Source: a virus
IMG/VR virus record: IMGVR_UViG_3300037153_000425
Location: 1 to 54,415 of that record
DNA: 54,415 bases
Strand: one strand, 5' to 3'
Shown here: positions 1 through 8,449 of the stretch, in pieces
Layout of the letters: every line of letters starts with the position of its first letter
Position numbering within the stretch: the first letter of the stretch is position 1
Made by a program: the position numbers and the translations under genes
The notes under the pieces: model-generated
Databases searched by the model: none
Told to the model about the DNA's origin: nothing
Seen by the model: only the letters and a program-made list of their open reading frames with translations

Positions 1-653
1 GGCAGAAAATCCGTGACCTCGCGTTGAATCGCGCGGGCAACCGCGCGCTCGACGCCGACGCCGCGGATTTCCTCGCGCAACACCTCTTCGAGCTCTACAC
101 GCTCGCCGACTGGCCGTTTCTCTACGTATCGGCGCCGCTGGTGTTGACGGGCCCGACGGTCGACTTGCCCGCGGATTTCATGACGGCGCAGGACGACCAC
201 GCCTTCCAGATCGTCGCCATCGACGGCGGGGCGCAAAGCGAGTGCTTTGCCGTCGAGGTCTCGCCCGAGGAATTGACCGCGATGGCGGCGCCGACGTCGC
301 ACGGCGTGCCGCAATATTGGGCGGTGTCGCGGAGCGATACCAGCGCGCGCGTGGCCCCGGATCCGACCGGGCGGCGGATCGACGTCGTGCTCCGCTACCG
401 ACGTCTCCCGCCCGAGCCGCTCCCGGCGGTCGAGCCGACGGACATTCCCGTGTTCCCGTACCACAATTACCTCGTGCAGGCGGTCTATGTGTTTGCGCTC
501 GAGCACGAGCGGGACGCGCGCGCACAAGCCGAGGCGGCCAATCGGGACACGTTGCTCGCGATGATTCGCCGCGGCGCCGCACCGCTCCGCTCGCAACGCG
601 CGGATATTCCGCTCGACCCGCTCATCTTCGGGCGGCCGTTCCGGGGCGACTAG
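1..653 (+). CDS. Head-tail adaptor (tail tubular A-like), 5' end cut by window
   Basis: The reading frame is open from the first bases, so the start lies outside the window. The middle-element copy at 37934 shows that about 10 N-terminal residues are missing. The protein begins with an R-K-I-R-D-L-A-L-N-R-A-G-N helix and has a D-W-P-F-L-Y motif, as seen in podovirus adaptors that join portal to nozzle. It is followed without a gap by the large nozzle-like gene, the order expected for adaptor then nozzle. It is about 90% identical by eye to the copy at 37934-38617. The adaptor assignment comes from gene order and size and has not been checked by structure. Confidence 0.6.
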   Translation, partial: QKIRDLALNRAGNRALDADAADFLAQHLFELYTLADWPFLYVSAPLVLTGPTVDLPADFMTAQDDHAFQIVAIDGGAQSECFAVEVSPEELTAMAAPTSHGVPQYWAVSRSDTSARVAPDPTGRRIDVVLRYRRLPPEPLPAVEPTDIPVFPYHNYLVQAVYVFALEHERDARAQAEAANRDTLLAMIRRGAAPLRSQRADIPLDPLIFGRPFRGD

Positions 654-2672
654 ATGCCCGGCGCCCCCGACCGCGAGCTCCCGATTCCCGTCCGGCGCTT
701 CCAGGGCACCATGCTCGCCATGGATCCTGCCTTTGTGCCGCTCGGGTGGCTCGCGCGGTGCGAGAATTGGGTGCCGGATTTGACGCTTGTCTTGAGCAAG
801 CGCCGCGGGAGTGCGCCGTGGCAACGGTTGCCCCAACCCGGGCGGGTCGATCCGCTCTACTATTGCAGTGGCAGCGACGGCACGCGCTACCTCTACTGCG
901 TCGTCAACGATCAGCTTTACGTGTCGGTGAATGACGCGCCCATCGTGCCGGTCACCAACGGCGCCTTTGCCGCCGGCCCGGTTGAGGACCTCCGCTACGG
1001 GATCGCGGTCGTCGGCGATACGCTCTACGTCGGCAACGACGTCGACCCGATGAAGCAAGTGCCGCTCGGCGGCGATGCGGTCGACCTGGTGCCGCTGGCA
1101 CTCCTCGACGATACGGGCCAGGTGGCGACGGCGATTCCCGACGAGCTCGCGCGGGTGCTCGCCGGCACCTACAGCTATCGCTGGGCGACCTATCACGGGC
1201 CGACGCAACGGTGGACGAAGGTGGGGCCCGTGCGTACCGTGACCACGGCCGGGTCGGGGCGGCAACGGCTCGGGTTTCAGGCCCCCACGGTGGCGCTTGC
1301 GGCGGGCGAGCTCTACCACCTCTTCCTCGCCGGCGTCGACCAGGAGATCGAGGGCGCGCACGACCAGACCCCGGTCGGCCTCCCGGCATCGACCGGCGCT
1401 GACCAGTTTGCCTTGTGGGATGACCCCGCCGTGGAGTCGGCCACCGTACCGATTCCGTCGACGGTCGTCCGGCGCGGCGCGCACTTGATTGCGCACCGCG
1501 GGCGCCTCTGGGGGGCCGGCGGGCTCGACGAGACGGCGCGGCGCGTGTGGGCGACCAACGTCCTCGTGCCCGGCCTCGAGCAATCGCTCTTCGAGCAAGG
1601 GCTCTTTTTCCCGGCTGGGGCCGTGACGCCCGACTTGGGCGGCCCGGTGACGGCGCTCGCGGTCGCGACCTTGTCCTCGACGAATCGGAGCCCGACGTCC
1701 CCGCTCGCGCTCATGACCGAAACGAGCACGTGGCTCTATTTCGGCGACCCGGTCGATGATCCCGGCGCGACGCTTGTGCAAATCTCCGACGAGATTGGCT
1801 GCCCGGGCGACCGCACCGTGGCCTCGACGCCGCTCGGCATTCTCTTTTGCGGCAAGCGGAGCGTGTATCTCTTGACGCCGCAGCAAGCCGAGCCAAAAGA
1901 CGTCGGCTGGCCGATCGAGCCGGCGATCCGCGCAGTCCCGGTGCCCGAGCGGGCAAACTGCTGGGCGATCTATCACCGCGGCTTCTACAAGCTGGCCCTC
2001 GTGCCGGCGGGTGGTGTCACCCCGACCGAGGAATGGTGGCTCGACCTCCGCCACGGCCTCGGCGATCCGCCGAATTGGTGGGGACCGCATACGACGCCGG
2101 GCTACAGCGCCGCTGCGCGGGCGACGAATCATCCGGCCGAGGAGGACCGGGCGTGGGCGGCGCAAGACAGCTCGGTGGCCTTTTTCGTGCTCTTGGATCA
2201 AGCCGACCGCTACATGGATCCGGTCGGGCCGCGGACGGGCGGGCAGTGGAACGTGGCGCATTGGAACGGCGACGAGTGGGCGCAGGAGAGTGCGGTGCCG
2301 ATTGTCTCACGGATCATCACCGCGGACCTGGACGGCGGCGCCCCCTTGACGCCGAAGATTGCGAAGCGCGCACGCATCGTCGCCCACGTCTTCGAGACGA
2401 CGTCCCTCGGCATCACCGTCACGGCGGATCATAGTTACGGCGTCGCGGGCACGCTCCGCGTGCCGATTGCGCTCGGCGACGTGTGGGATACGGCCGACTG
2501 GGATACGGCCTCGTGGGCGATGCAGCAGTGGATCCTGAGCGAGTTCGAGTGTCCGGTCCCCGAGCCCCGCGGGCGGCTCTTTTCCGCCGTCTTGACGCAC
2601 GTCGACCCGAACCCGTGCGATCTCCGCGATTTCGAGCTCCGCGTGCAACCGTCCAGCCGCGAGACGCAGTAG
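654..2672 (+). CDS. Tail nozzle / DNA-stabilisation-like virion protein
   Basis: This 672-residue protein starts directly after the adaptor stop. The opening (RRFQGTMLAMDPAFVPLGW) and repeated short beta-strand blocks with Asp, Gly and Tyr resemble beta-propeller tail proteins of short-tailed phages, the P22 gp10 / T7 gp12 role. Position between adaptor and fibre genes supports a nozzle. The copy at 38618-40636 has exactly the same length and differs only by scattered substitutions, so this gene is under purifying selection while its neighbours exchange domains. The family assignment is inferred from context. Confidence 0.6.
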   Translation: MPGAPDRELPIPVRRFQGTMLAMDPAFVPLGWLARCENWVPDLTLVLSKRRGSAPWQRLPQPGRVDPLYYCSGSDGTRYLYCVVNDQLYVSVNDAPIVPVTNGAFAAGPVEDLRYGIAVVGDTLYVGNDVDPMKQVPLGGDAVDLVPLALLDDTGQVATAIPDELARVLAGTYSYRWATYHGPTQRWTKVGPVRTVTTAGSGRQRLGFQAPTVALAAGELYHLFLAGVDQEIEGAHDQTPVGLPASTGADQFALWDDPAVESATVPIPSTVVRRGAHLIAHRGRLWGAGGLDETARRVWATNVLVPGLEQSLFEQGLFFPAGAVTPDLGGPVTALAVATLSSTNRSPTSPLALMTETSTWLYFGDPVDDPGATLVQISDEIGCPGDRTVASTPLGILFCGKRSVYLLTPQQAEPKDVGWPIEPAIRAVPVPERANCWAIYHRGFYKLALVPAGGVTPTEEWWLDLRHGLGDPPNWWGPHTTPGYSAAARATNHPAEEDRAWAAQDSSVAFFVLLDQADRYMDPVGPRTGGQWNVAHWNGDEWAQESAVPIVSRIITADLDGGAPLTPKIAKRARIVAHVFETTSLGITVTADHSYGVAGTLRVPIALGDVWDTADWDTASWAMQQWILSEFECPVPEPRGRLFSAVLTHVDPNPCDLRDFELRVQPSSRETQ

Positions 2673-2673
2673 C

Positions 2674-3705
2674 ATGGCGCAGATTCCCCGCCCGCCGAAA
2701 CAAGGGAACGTGATAACCTACGTCGCGAAGGTGGCGGCGGGCTATCCGCACATCCTGGCCGGCGAGGTCGATGCCGACCTGGATACGATCTACGGCGCGT
2801 GGAATAGCGGCGCCGATACCATCAACATTCGCGACGGGGCCGTCACGAGTGCCAAGCTGGCCGCCGATTCGGTCGGGCCGCGTGAGTTGCAGGATAGCGG
2901 CATCGGGACGACGAATCTCGCCGACGGGTCGGTCACGACGCCGAAACTGGCCGACCTGAACGTGACGACCGGCAAGCTCGCCGACGGCGCCGTGACGACG
3001 GCCAAGCTGCCGGATGGCACGGTGACGGACCCGAAGATCGTGAGTGTCGCGTGGGCGAAGGTGACGGGCGCCCCCACCACGCTACCGCCGAGTGGCCCGG
3101 CGGGCGGCGATCTCGCCGGCTCGAGCTATCCCAATCCCATCATTGCGTCGGGCGTCGTGACGGCGGCCAAGCTCGCCCCGGGGACGCTCACGGGCGCGAA
3201 CCTCTCGGCGGGCAGCATCGGCGCCCGCGAGATTGCCGACGGCAGTATCGGCGTCGCCGAGCTCGCCGATGCCGCCGTGTCGCGCGCGAAACTCGCGCCG
3301 GGCGTGCTCCCCGGCGCGTGGGTGTCCGTCCCGATCACCAACTTCACGACGAGCACCGTCGGCGGGTGGATCCGTGTTGCGACGCTCCCGGCACTGACGA
3401 CGCGCGGCGCGAATCCCGTCTTTCTCTTTGCCAATCACGGGCTCGGCGTCGCCGTCGGCGCGGGGCCCGGCAACGTGCTGCTGCGCTGGATCCGTGACGG
3501 CACGCACCTCTGCAACACCGCGTGGGGTGCGGGGGGCGGGACGAATCTCGTCGCGCCGTTGCCGTCGCTCCCGTGGATGGACGTCGTGCCGACCGCAGGG
3601 AGCTACGTCTACGCGCTCGAGGTGCAGCTCGGGCCCGGCGTGTCGACGGTGTATTTCGTCGCGACCAACACGGGCTGCGGCTTGACGGCGTTCGAGCTCG
3701 GATGA
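2674..3705 (+). CDS. Tail fibre protein 1 with ADGxVTxxKL repeats
   Basis: A 343-residue protein whose first 45 residues (KVAAGYPHILAGEVDADLDT and a following AWN) form an anchor shared with the next gene. Residues of about 45-200 are tandem roughly 12-residue repeats of the type A-D-G-S-V-T-T-P-K-L, typical of trimeric beta-helical fibre shafts. The last 120 residues form an unrelated globular tip. The middle-element paralogue at 40636 is 24 residues shorter, having lost shaft repeats, and its tip is only distantly similar. It probably binds a host surface receptor; the receptor is unknown. Confidence 0.7.
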   Translation: MAQIPRPPKQGNVITYVAKVAAGYPHILAGEVDADLDTIYGAWNSGADTINIRDGAVTSAKLAADSVGPRELQDSGIGTTNLADGSVTTPKLADLNVTTGKLADGAVTTAKLPDGTVTDPKIVSVAWAKVTGAPTTLPPSGPAGGDLAGSSYPNPIIASGVVTAAKLAPGTLTGANLSAGSIGAREIADGSIGVAELADAAVSRAKLAPGVLPGAWVSVPITNFTTSTVGGWIRVATLPALTTRGANPVFLFANHGLGVAVGAGPGNVLLRWIRDGTHLCNTAWGAGGGTNLVAPLPSLPWMDVVPTAGSYVYALEVQLGPGVSTVYFVATNTGCGLTAFELG

Positions 3706-3719
3706 CCGGGGAGTAGCGC

Positions 3720-4886
3720 ATGGCGACGCAACGGCCACTCAAGGAAGGCAGCGTCCGCACCTACCAGGAAAAGGTGGCGCTCGGCTTCCCCGATATCCTC
3801 GCGAGCGAGATGGACGCCGACCTGGATACGATCTACGCGGCGTGGAATGGCGGCGTGGCCACGGCGAATTTGAATGACGCCTCGGTGACGGAGGCGAAGC
3901 TCGCGCCCGATGCGCATTTGTGGACGGCCGCGACGGGCGTGCTGAAACCCGTCAATGCGACCATGCCGCCGACGCTCGCCGTCTCGACCGGCGACAATCT
4001 CGTCTGGGGCACGCGCACGGCCAAAGCGCGCTTGGCGGCGCATCCGACGACGCCGGCGGCCTACTGGTATTTCAACCGGAATTTCGCCGGCACGCTCGAC
4101 GACGCCACGATTGCGTCGTGGGTCGCCGATTTTGACAGCGACGTCTTTCGCATCGGGCGGGCGGCGCCGGGCGTCACGAGCATGGCAACGCTGTTGCTTC
4201 TCGACGCCACCGGCACCGCGCAATTCGGCGTGCGAGCGAATGTCGCACCCGCCACGACCTATGCCGAATTTGCCGGCAATCCGACGTTGTCGGGCGGCTA
4301 CGATAGCGCGCAACCGACCGTGCTCGCGCGCTGTAACTACGGCGGCGATGCGTTCGAGGTCTGGCGGCGGGCGCCCAGCGGCGGCGCGTGGACCTCGCCA
4401 CTCGTCGTGCGAGGCAGCGACGGCAAGACGGTGTGCACGCTCGCCGATGGCTCGATCGCGCGGGGCATGATTGGCGTCGGGCAATCGGTGCGCGCGCTGG
4501 CCGATTTCCCGGTTGACCCGACGTGGACCTTGCCATCCAAGAATGCGTGGAACGTCTTTACGACGGGCGTCTATGCGGCCGTCGGCGGCTTCGCGTTGCT
4601 CCTCGTCGACCCGGCATGGATGTACAGCGCCGCAAGCAGCACCGGGACGGGCGCCTGGGTGCAAGTGCTGATTGACGGCACGACGGTCGTCTATCAGCGG
4701 CTCTACCGCGCGGCGGCGAGCATGGCGGTCGTGCCGATGCCCGGCTTCGCCTGCTTTCCGTCGCTGCCCGCGGGCTCGCGCACGATTCAAGTGCGGGTCT
4801 TCTGTGAGACGAATGCGAGCGTGCAAATGAGCGCGGACGGCGCGCAAGTGAACGCCGGGACGATTCGGTTGATTGAATTTTGTTGA
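3720..4886 (+). CDS. Tail fibre protein 2, paralogue of fibre 1
   Basis: A 388-residue protein that repeats the N-terminal anchor of the preceding gene (DADLDTIYAAWNGG near residues 38-51) but has only a short shaft. It has a long C-terminal region rich in Gly, Thr and aromatic residues that ends in a beta-rich segment. The gene at the same place in the middle element (41595-42290) keeps the anchor but has a different 150-residue tip, so the tip has been exchanged. The shared anchor suggests both fibres attach to the same virion site. The receptor-binding role is inferred. Confidence 0.65.
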   Translation: MATQRPLKEGSVRTYQEKVALGFPDILASEMDADLDTIYAAWNGGVATANLNDASVTEAKLAPDAHLWTAATGVLKPVNATMPPTLAVSTGDNLVWGTRTAKARLAAHPTTPAAYWYFNRNFAGTLDDATIASWVADFDSDVFRIGRAAPGVTSMATLLLLDATGTAQFGVRANVAPATTYAEFAGNPTLSGGYDSAQPTVLARCNYGGDAFEVWRRAPSGGAWTSPLVVRGSDGKTVCTLADGSIARGMIGVGQSVRALADFPVDPTWTLPSKNAWNVFTTGVYAAVGGFALLLVDPAWMYSAASSTGTGAWVQVLIDGTTVVYQRLYRAAASMAVVPMPGFACFPSLPAGSRTIQVRVFCETNASVQMSADGAQVNAGTIRLIEFC

Positions 4887-4897
4887 GGCGGGGCACC

Positions 4898-5125
4898 ATG
4901 GCTGACACCTACACCTGTGACCATTGCGGCGCGACGGCGGAGAGTTTGGATGATTGGCAGTTTGTCGTCGTCGGCTTCTTTCACGTCGCGGGGGGCCAGC
5001 CGCCTCCGGGCGGCAAGACACTCGACGCCACCCTCCCCGACCTCGTCTTTGACACGCAGGCGTGTCTGGACGCGTGGCGTGCGGAGGTCCACTTGACCGC
5101 GCCGAGGGGGGCGACCGATGCCTGA
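4898..5125 (+). CDS. Small zinc-ribbon-like protein
   Basis: The ATG at 4898 begins a 75-residue protein with an N-terminal C-D-H-C pair and one further Cys near residue 54. A TTG 18 bases upstream is the alternative start. It sits between fibre 2 and a small coiled-coil gene, overlapping the latter by 8 bases. No counterpart exists in the middle element, where the fibre stop overlaps the coiled-coil start directly, so it is an accessory insertion. Function is unknown; a nucleic-acid or protein binding role is only suggested by the CxxC. Confidence 0.5.
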   Translation: MADTYTCDHCGATAESLDDWQFVVVGFFHVAGGQPPPGGKTLDATLPDLVFDTQACLDAWRAEVHLTAPRGATDA

Positions 5126-5294
5126 GCGGCCGGCGAGCGTGCCGCGGGCGGTCCTCGAGGAGCGGCGCGCGGCGCTCGGCGCCGAGCTCTTGGCGGCCAT
5201 GCGGCACGTCGAGCAGCTCCGCGGCGCCGTGGCGCTCCTCGACGAGCTCCTCGCGCCCGATGCCGCCGGGCGCCCGCTCGAGGTCGTCGCATGA
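5118..5294 (+). CDS. Small helical protein, 58 aa
   Basis: This short gene encodes a Glu/Arg/Ala/Leu-rich helix (RRAALGAELLAAMRHVEQLR) ending in P-L-E-V-V-A. Its stop overlaps the next start as ATGA. A clear homologue of identical length lies at 42290-42466, so it is a genuine conserved gene although it is short. The repeated leucine spacing suggests a coiled coil. Its place just before two acetyltransferases suggests it may be their partner or a small virion component; this is inference. Confidence 0.6.
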   Translation: MPERPASVPRAVLEERRAALGAELLAAMRHVEQLRGAVALLDELLAPDAAGRPLEVVA

Positions 5295-5914
5295 TCCGAC
5301 CCGCCGTGTTTGCCGACGTGCCGGGGCTCCGCCGCCTCTACGCGGCGCTCGTCGCCGAGCTCGCGGCCACGCGCCCGCTGCCGTATCCGACGCACGGGGC
5401 CGACGACCTCGACACCTTCACGCTCTTGACGGCGCGGCGGATCGAGCAGGACCCGACGCTGCTCTTGTACGTCGCGACCGACGACGCGACGGGCGAGCTG
5501 GTCGGGTTTCTCGGCGGCGAGGTGTCCGAGCGGGCGCTCGGCGAGCCGCACGTCTTTGGCAATGCGCACTGGCTCTATGTCGCGCCGGCAGCCCGCGGCC
5601 GCGGTGTCGCCCGCGCGCTCGTCGAGCGGGGGTGTCAGGACCTGGACGCGCTCGGTGTGACGCATGTCGAGCTCGCCGCCAGCGCCGGCGACCCGCAATG
5701 GATGGCCCGGGGCTGGGTGCCCTACGTCGTCCACCATGCGTTGCCGCTGGCTGCGGTCCGCGCCGGCGTCGTCGAGCGCCCCGCCGTCGATCCCACACCG
5801 ACGGCCCCGACGGCGCCGGCCCCTGCACCCGCGGCCACGCCGGCACCTCGCAAGCGGCGCCGGCGGCGGCGGACGGCGCCGCGGCCGCGGCTCCTCGCCG
5901 GGGGCCGGGCATGA
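5291..5914 (+). CDS. GNAT-family acetyltransferase 1
   Basis: A 207-residue protein. Residues 1-150 form a GNAT fold: the opening M-I-R-P-A-V-F-A-D-V-P-G-L, and the acetyl-CoA binding turn with A-R-G-R-G-V-A-R-A-L near residues 100-110. The last 55 residues are a Pro/Ala linker ending in a run of arginines, an unusual tail that could bind DNA or RNA. It overlaps its neighbours by ATGA junctions, so it is translationally coupled to the second GNAT gene. The middle-element copy has the same architecture. The substrate is unknown. Confidence 0.75.
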   Translation: MIRPAVFADVPGLRRLYAALVAELAATRPLPYPTHGADDLDTFTLLTARRIEQDPTLLLYVATDDATGELVGFLGGEVSERALGEPHVFGNAHWLYVAPAARGRGVARALVERGCQDLDALGVTHVELAASAGDPQWMARGWVPYVVHHALPLAAVRAGVVERPAVDPTPTAPTAPAPAPAATPAPRKRRRRRRTAPRPRLLAGGRA

Positions 5915-6423
5915 GTCACCTGGTCCGCACCGCCGAGCCGGGCGATCGCCCGGCGCTCGAGGGCTTGCTCGCCGCCCTCATGCGCGAACACCAGGGCACG
6001 TTTCCCGCCGCCTATCCCCACTTCGCTCCCGTCGAGGACGCCGCGAATCTCCTGACGCTCTATGCGCCGCGGCTGGCTCAGGATCCAAGTCTGGTCGCCG
6101 TGCTGGCCGTCGACCGCGCGCCCGTGGGGTTGCTCGTGGGGGAGGTCGTCGCGCGGCCGGTCGGTCGGCCGGCGACCGTCGGCTTTGTCGAGTGGTTCTA
6201 CGTCGTGCCCGAGGCCCGCGGGCAAGGCATCGGGCGCGACCTCGTGCGGGCCGCCTTGGCGCTCGTGCGGCCGTACGGCGTGACGCACATCGAGATTGCG
6301 AGCGTGCCCGGCGACCGGCAATGGCACCGGCGGGGCTGGCGGGAGACGTCGCGCCACTACGTCGCCCCCGTGGAGCAGGTGACCGCCTGGGCCGCCCTCG
6401 AGGAGGCTCCCGATGCACGATAG
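5911..6423 (+). CDS. GNAT-family acetyltransferase 2
   Basis: A 170-residue GNAT protein starting M-S-H-L-V-R-T-A-E-P-G-D, with the acetyl-CoA loop A-R-G-Q-G-I-G-R-D-L near residues 105-114 and a preceding V-E-W-F-Y-V strand. It is a diverged paralogue of the gene just upstream, made by tandem duplication, but it lacks the Arg-rich tail. The start is fixed by the ATGA overlap at 5911. Its 3' end overlaps the start of the Gln-rich virion protein, which uses the GAGGAGG ribosome site inside this gene. Substrate unknown. Confidence 0.75.
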   Translation: MSHLVRTAEPGDRPALEGLLAALMREHQGTFPAAYPHFAPVEDAANLLTLYAPRLAQDPSLVAVLAVDRAPVGLLVGEVVARPVGRPATVGFVEWFYVVPEARGQGIGRDLVRAALALVRPYGVTHIEIASVPGDRQWHRRGWRETSRHYVAPVEQVTAWAALEEAPDAR

Positions 6424-7846
6424 CCGCCGCTACCATCGCACGCGGCCACCGACCTTCACGCGCGCCTACGGCTCGCAAGCCTCGACGCCCGTCACGCGCT
6501 CACCCTTTGGCGGCTTGCCCTACCAGGTCGCCGGGCGTGTCAACCGCCAGCAGCTCTCGCCGCTCTTGATGGGGCTCGGGCTCGGCGTCGGCCCGAAAGC
6601 GCAACAGTTGCAGCAGCAAATCATGAGCGGGCAAGCGCAAGGGCCGCTCGCGTCGGCGATTCGCGGGATCCAGCAATTTGCGCCCGGCGTGATTGGCGGC
6701 GCGCAGGGCATCGGCCAGCAAATGTCGGCGCAAGGCGCCGAGGCCAACCGGCAACTGCAAGCCTCGATTGCCGCCGCGCAGGCGGGGATGCCGCAGTATC
6801 AAAGCGCCGTCAATCAAGGGCTCGCGGCGACGCAAGGCGCGCTCGGCAGTGCGCAGGATCTCTACGGGCAAGCCGCGGCCATGCTCCCCGGGCTCCAGCA
6901 AGTGGCGCAGCAAGGCACGCAGGGCGCGCAATCGGCGCTCGGCCAGGCGCAAAACTACATGACGGGGCCGGCGTTGACGGGCGCGCAGAATGCGTTGAAC
7001 CTCGCGCAGCAGTACACGCAAGGGCCGCAGCTCCAAGGGGCGCAGAGCCAGCTCGCGCGTGCGCAGGAGCTCCTCCGCGGCGGCGCGGCCGAAGGCGGCG
7101 CCGCACAAGCGGTCGACCTGGCGCAGCGCTACGCGCAGCAAGCGGCCTCCCCGATCGCCAACGAGGATCTCTATCAGGCGGCCTCGCGGCGGGTGATGCA
7201 GCAAATCAACCCCGGGCTTGCCGCACGCGGGCTCGAGGCGGGCGGCGCCGGCGCGCAGATGATGACCGATGCGCAACGCGACCTCGCCATGCAGTTTGCG
7301 CAGCAGCAGGCCGCGCAGCGGCAAGCGACGGTGCAAGGCTTGACGGGCGCCACGCAAGGGCTCGGCGGGCTCCAAGCGCAGGCACAACAGAACCTCGGCG
7401 CCGCGGCGTCGGGGCTCGGGAATCTTCAGCAGCAAGGCTTGCAGGGCTACGGGCAGGCCGCAACCAATCTTGGGAACTTGACGCAACAGGGCTTGTCAGG
7501 GTTGACGGCGGCGAGCCAGGGCGCGCAGCAAGCCGCGCAGAATCAAGCCGCCCTCGGGCAATCCATGATCCCGTATTTGCAGGCGATTCAGCAAGGCGCG
7601 CAAGGCGTCGGGGGCGCCGCGCAGCAAGGCGCCGGGATGTTGATGGCGGGGCCGCAGCTCGCCGGGCAGCAAGCGGAGGCCGTCAATCAGCTCGGGCAAA
7701 CCCTCATGCAGCAATACAACATGCCGATGCAGGCATCCGGCAATCTGCTGAACTTGCTTACGGCCGGGCTGTCGCCGGGCTTGCAGATGACGCAGGCCAC
7801 GGCGCCGGTGACGGCCAACCAGAGCAAGGGCTACAACATCATCTGA
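6413..7846 (+). CDS. Gln/Ala/Gly-rich internal virion protein
   Basis: A 477-residue low-complexity protein. After a basic N-terminal tag (DSRRYHRTRPPTFTRAYG) it is built of Gln-, Ala- and Gly-rich amphipathic helical repeats such as QGAQGALGQAQ. Such composition is typical of podovirus ejection proteins packed in the capsid core. A GAGGAGG ribosome site lies about 8 bases upstream of the ATG. The middle-element copy is 35 residues shorter through loss of repeat units. Same strand and close spacing with the next three genes suggest an ejectosome operon; function is inferred. Confidence 0.65.
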   Translation: MHDSRRYHRTRPPTFTRAYGSQASTPVTRSPFGGLPYQVAGRVNRQQLSPLLMGLGLGVGPKAQQLQQQIMSGQAQGPLASAIRGIQQFAPGVIGGAQGIGQQMSAQGAEANRQLQASIAAAQAGMPQYQSAVNQGLAATQGALGSAQDLYGQAAAMLPGLQQVAQQGTQGAQSALGQAQNYMTGPALTGAQNALNLAQQYTQGPQLQGAQSQLARAQELLRGGAAEGGAAQAVDLAQRYAQQAASPIANEDLYQAASRRVMQQINPGLAARGLEAGGAGAQMMTDAQRDLAMQFAQQQAAQRQATVQGLTGATQGLGGLQAQAQQNLGAAASGLGNLQQQGLQGYGQAATNLGNLTQQGLSGLTAASQGAQQAAQNQAALGQSMIPYLQAIQQGAQGVGGAAQQGAGMLMAGPQLAGQQAEAVNQLGQTLMQQYNMPMQASGNLLNLLTAGLSPGLQMTQATAPVTANQSKGYNII

Positions 7847-7854
7847 GGGCGGGC

Positions 7855-8448
7855 ATGACGCACGACTCCCGACGCTACCATCGCCCGCGGCGGCCGACGT
7901 TTGCCCGGGCCTACGGCATGCTCGGCGCGATCGGCAGCGGCCTCGAGAGCGCCGGCAGCGCCGTCGGGAGCGCGGCGGGCACGGTCGGCAGCGGCCTCGA
8001 GAGCGCTGCGAGCTCGGCGCTTGGCGGGGCCGGGCAATCCGCGCTCGGCGGGCTCTCGAGCATCGGACAAGGGTTGCAATCGCTCTTTGGCTCGGGCGGC
8101 GGCGAGGCCGGGCACCTCGCGTCACTCGGGCAAGCCGTGCCCGCCGGCGTCGAGCTCGCCGGTCCCAGCTCGACGTTTACGGGCCCCGGGTTTTTGAGCA
8201 GCGTCATGCAGGGCTTTACGCAGGGCCCGCAATCGTTGGCGAATCCGAGCGCGGGCACGTCGCTCGGCACGGGTGTCGGCCAGCTCTTGAGCACGCTCGA
8301 TCAGATGAACGCCGGGCGGAGCGGCGGCATGTCGCTGCAACCCATTGTCGGCGGCATCACGGGCCAAGCGCAGGGGCCGCGCGTCATTCCCGGCGGCGCG
8401 GCGCAACCGGGCACGGGCCCGATCATGAAGCTCCTCGGGATTCTCTGA
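7855..8448 (+). CDS. Small virion protein with the shared DSRRYHR tag
   Basis: A 197-residue Gly/Ser/Ala-rich protein that starts with almost the same tag as the preceding gene (HDSRRYHRPRRPTFARAYG). This is followed by glycine-zipper-like helices (GSGLESAGSAVGSAAG), suggesting membrane insertion or helical bundling. The tag is retained in the middle-element copy at 44910. It lies between two probable ejection proteins. I propose that the tag is a common targeting or cleavage signal for internal virion proteins; no such signal is known to me. Confidence 0.6.
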   Translation: MTHDSRRYHRPRRPTFARAYGMLGAIGSGLESAGSAVGSAAGTVGSGLESAASSALGGAGQSALGGLSSIGQGLQSLFGSGGGEAGHLASLGQAVPAGVELAGPSSTFTGPGFLSSVMQGFTQGPQSLANPSAGTSLGTGVGQLLSTLDQMNAGRSGGMSLQPIVGGITGQAQGPRVIPGGAAQPGTGPIMKLLGIL

Positions 8449-8449
8449 C

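Noticed and set aside
3609-5207. Long minus-strand frame (532 codons) and similar ones such as 29758-32010 (750 codons)
   Set aside because: They are open only because of high GC content. Their residues are Arg/Ala/Pro-rich without domains, and they lie opposite genes with clear homology between the two elements.
6413-7846. Tape-measure protein
   Set aside because: Low-complexity helices and length could suggest one, but no tail-tube, sheath or baseplate genes are present, and the neighbours are short-tail ejection-type proteins.
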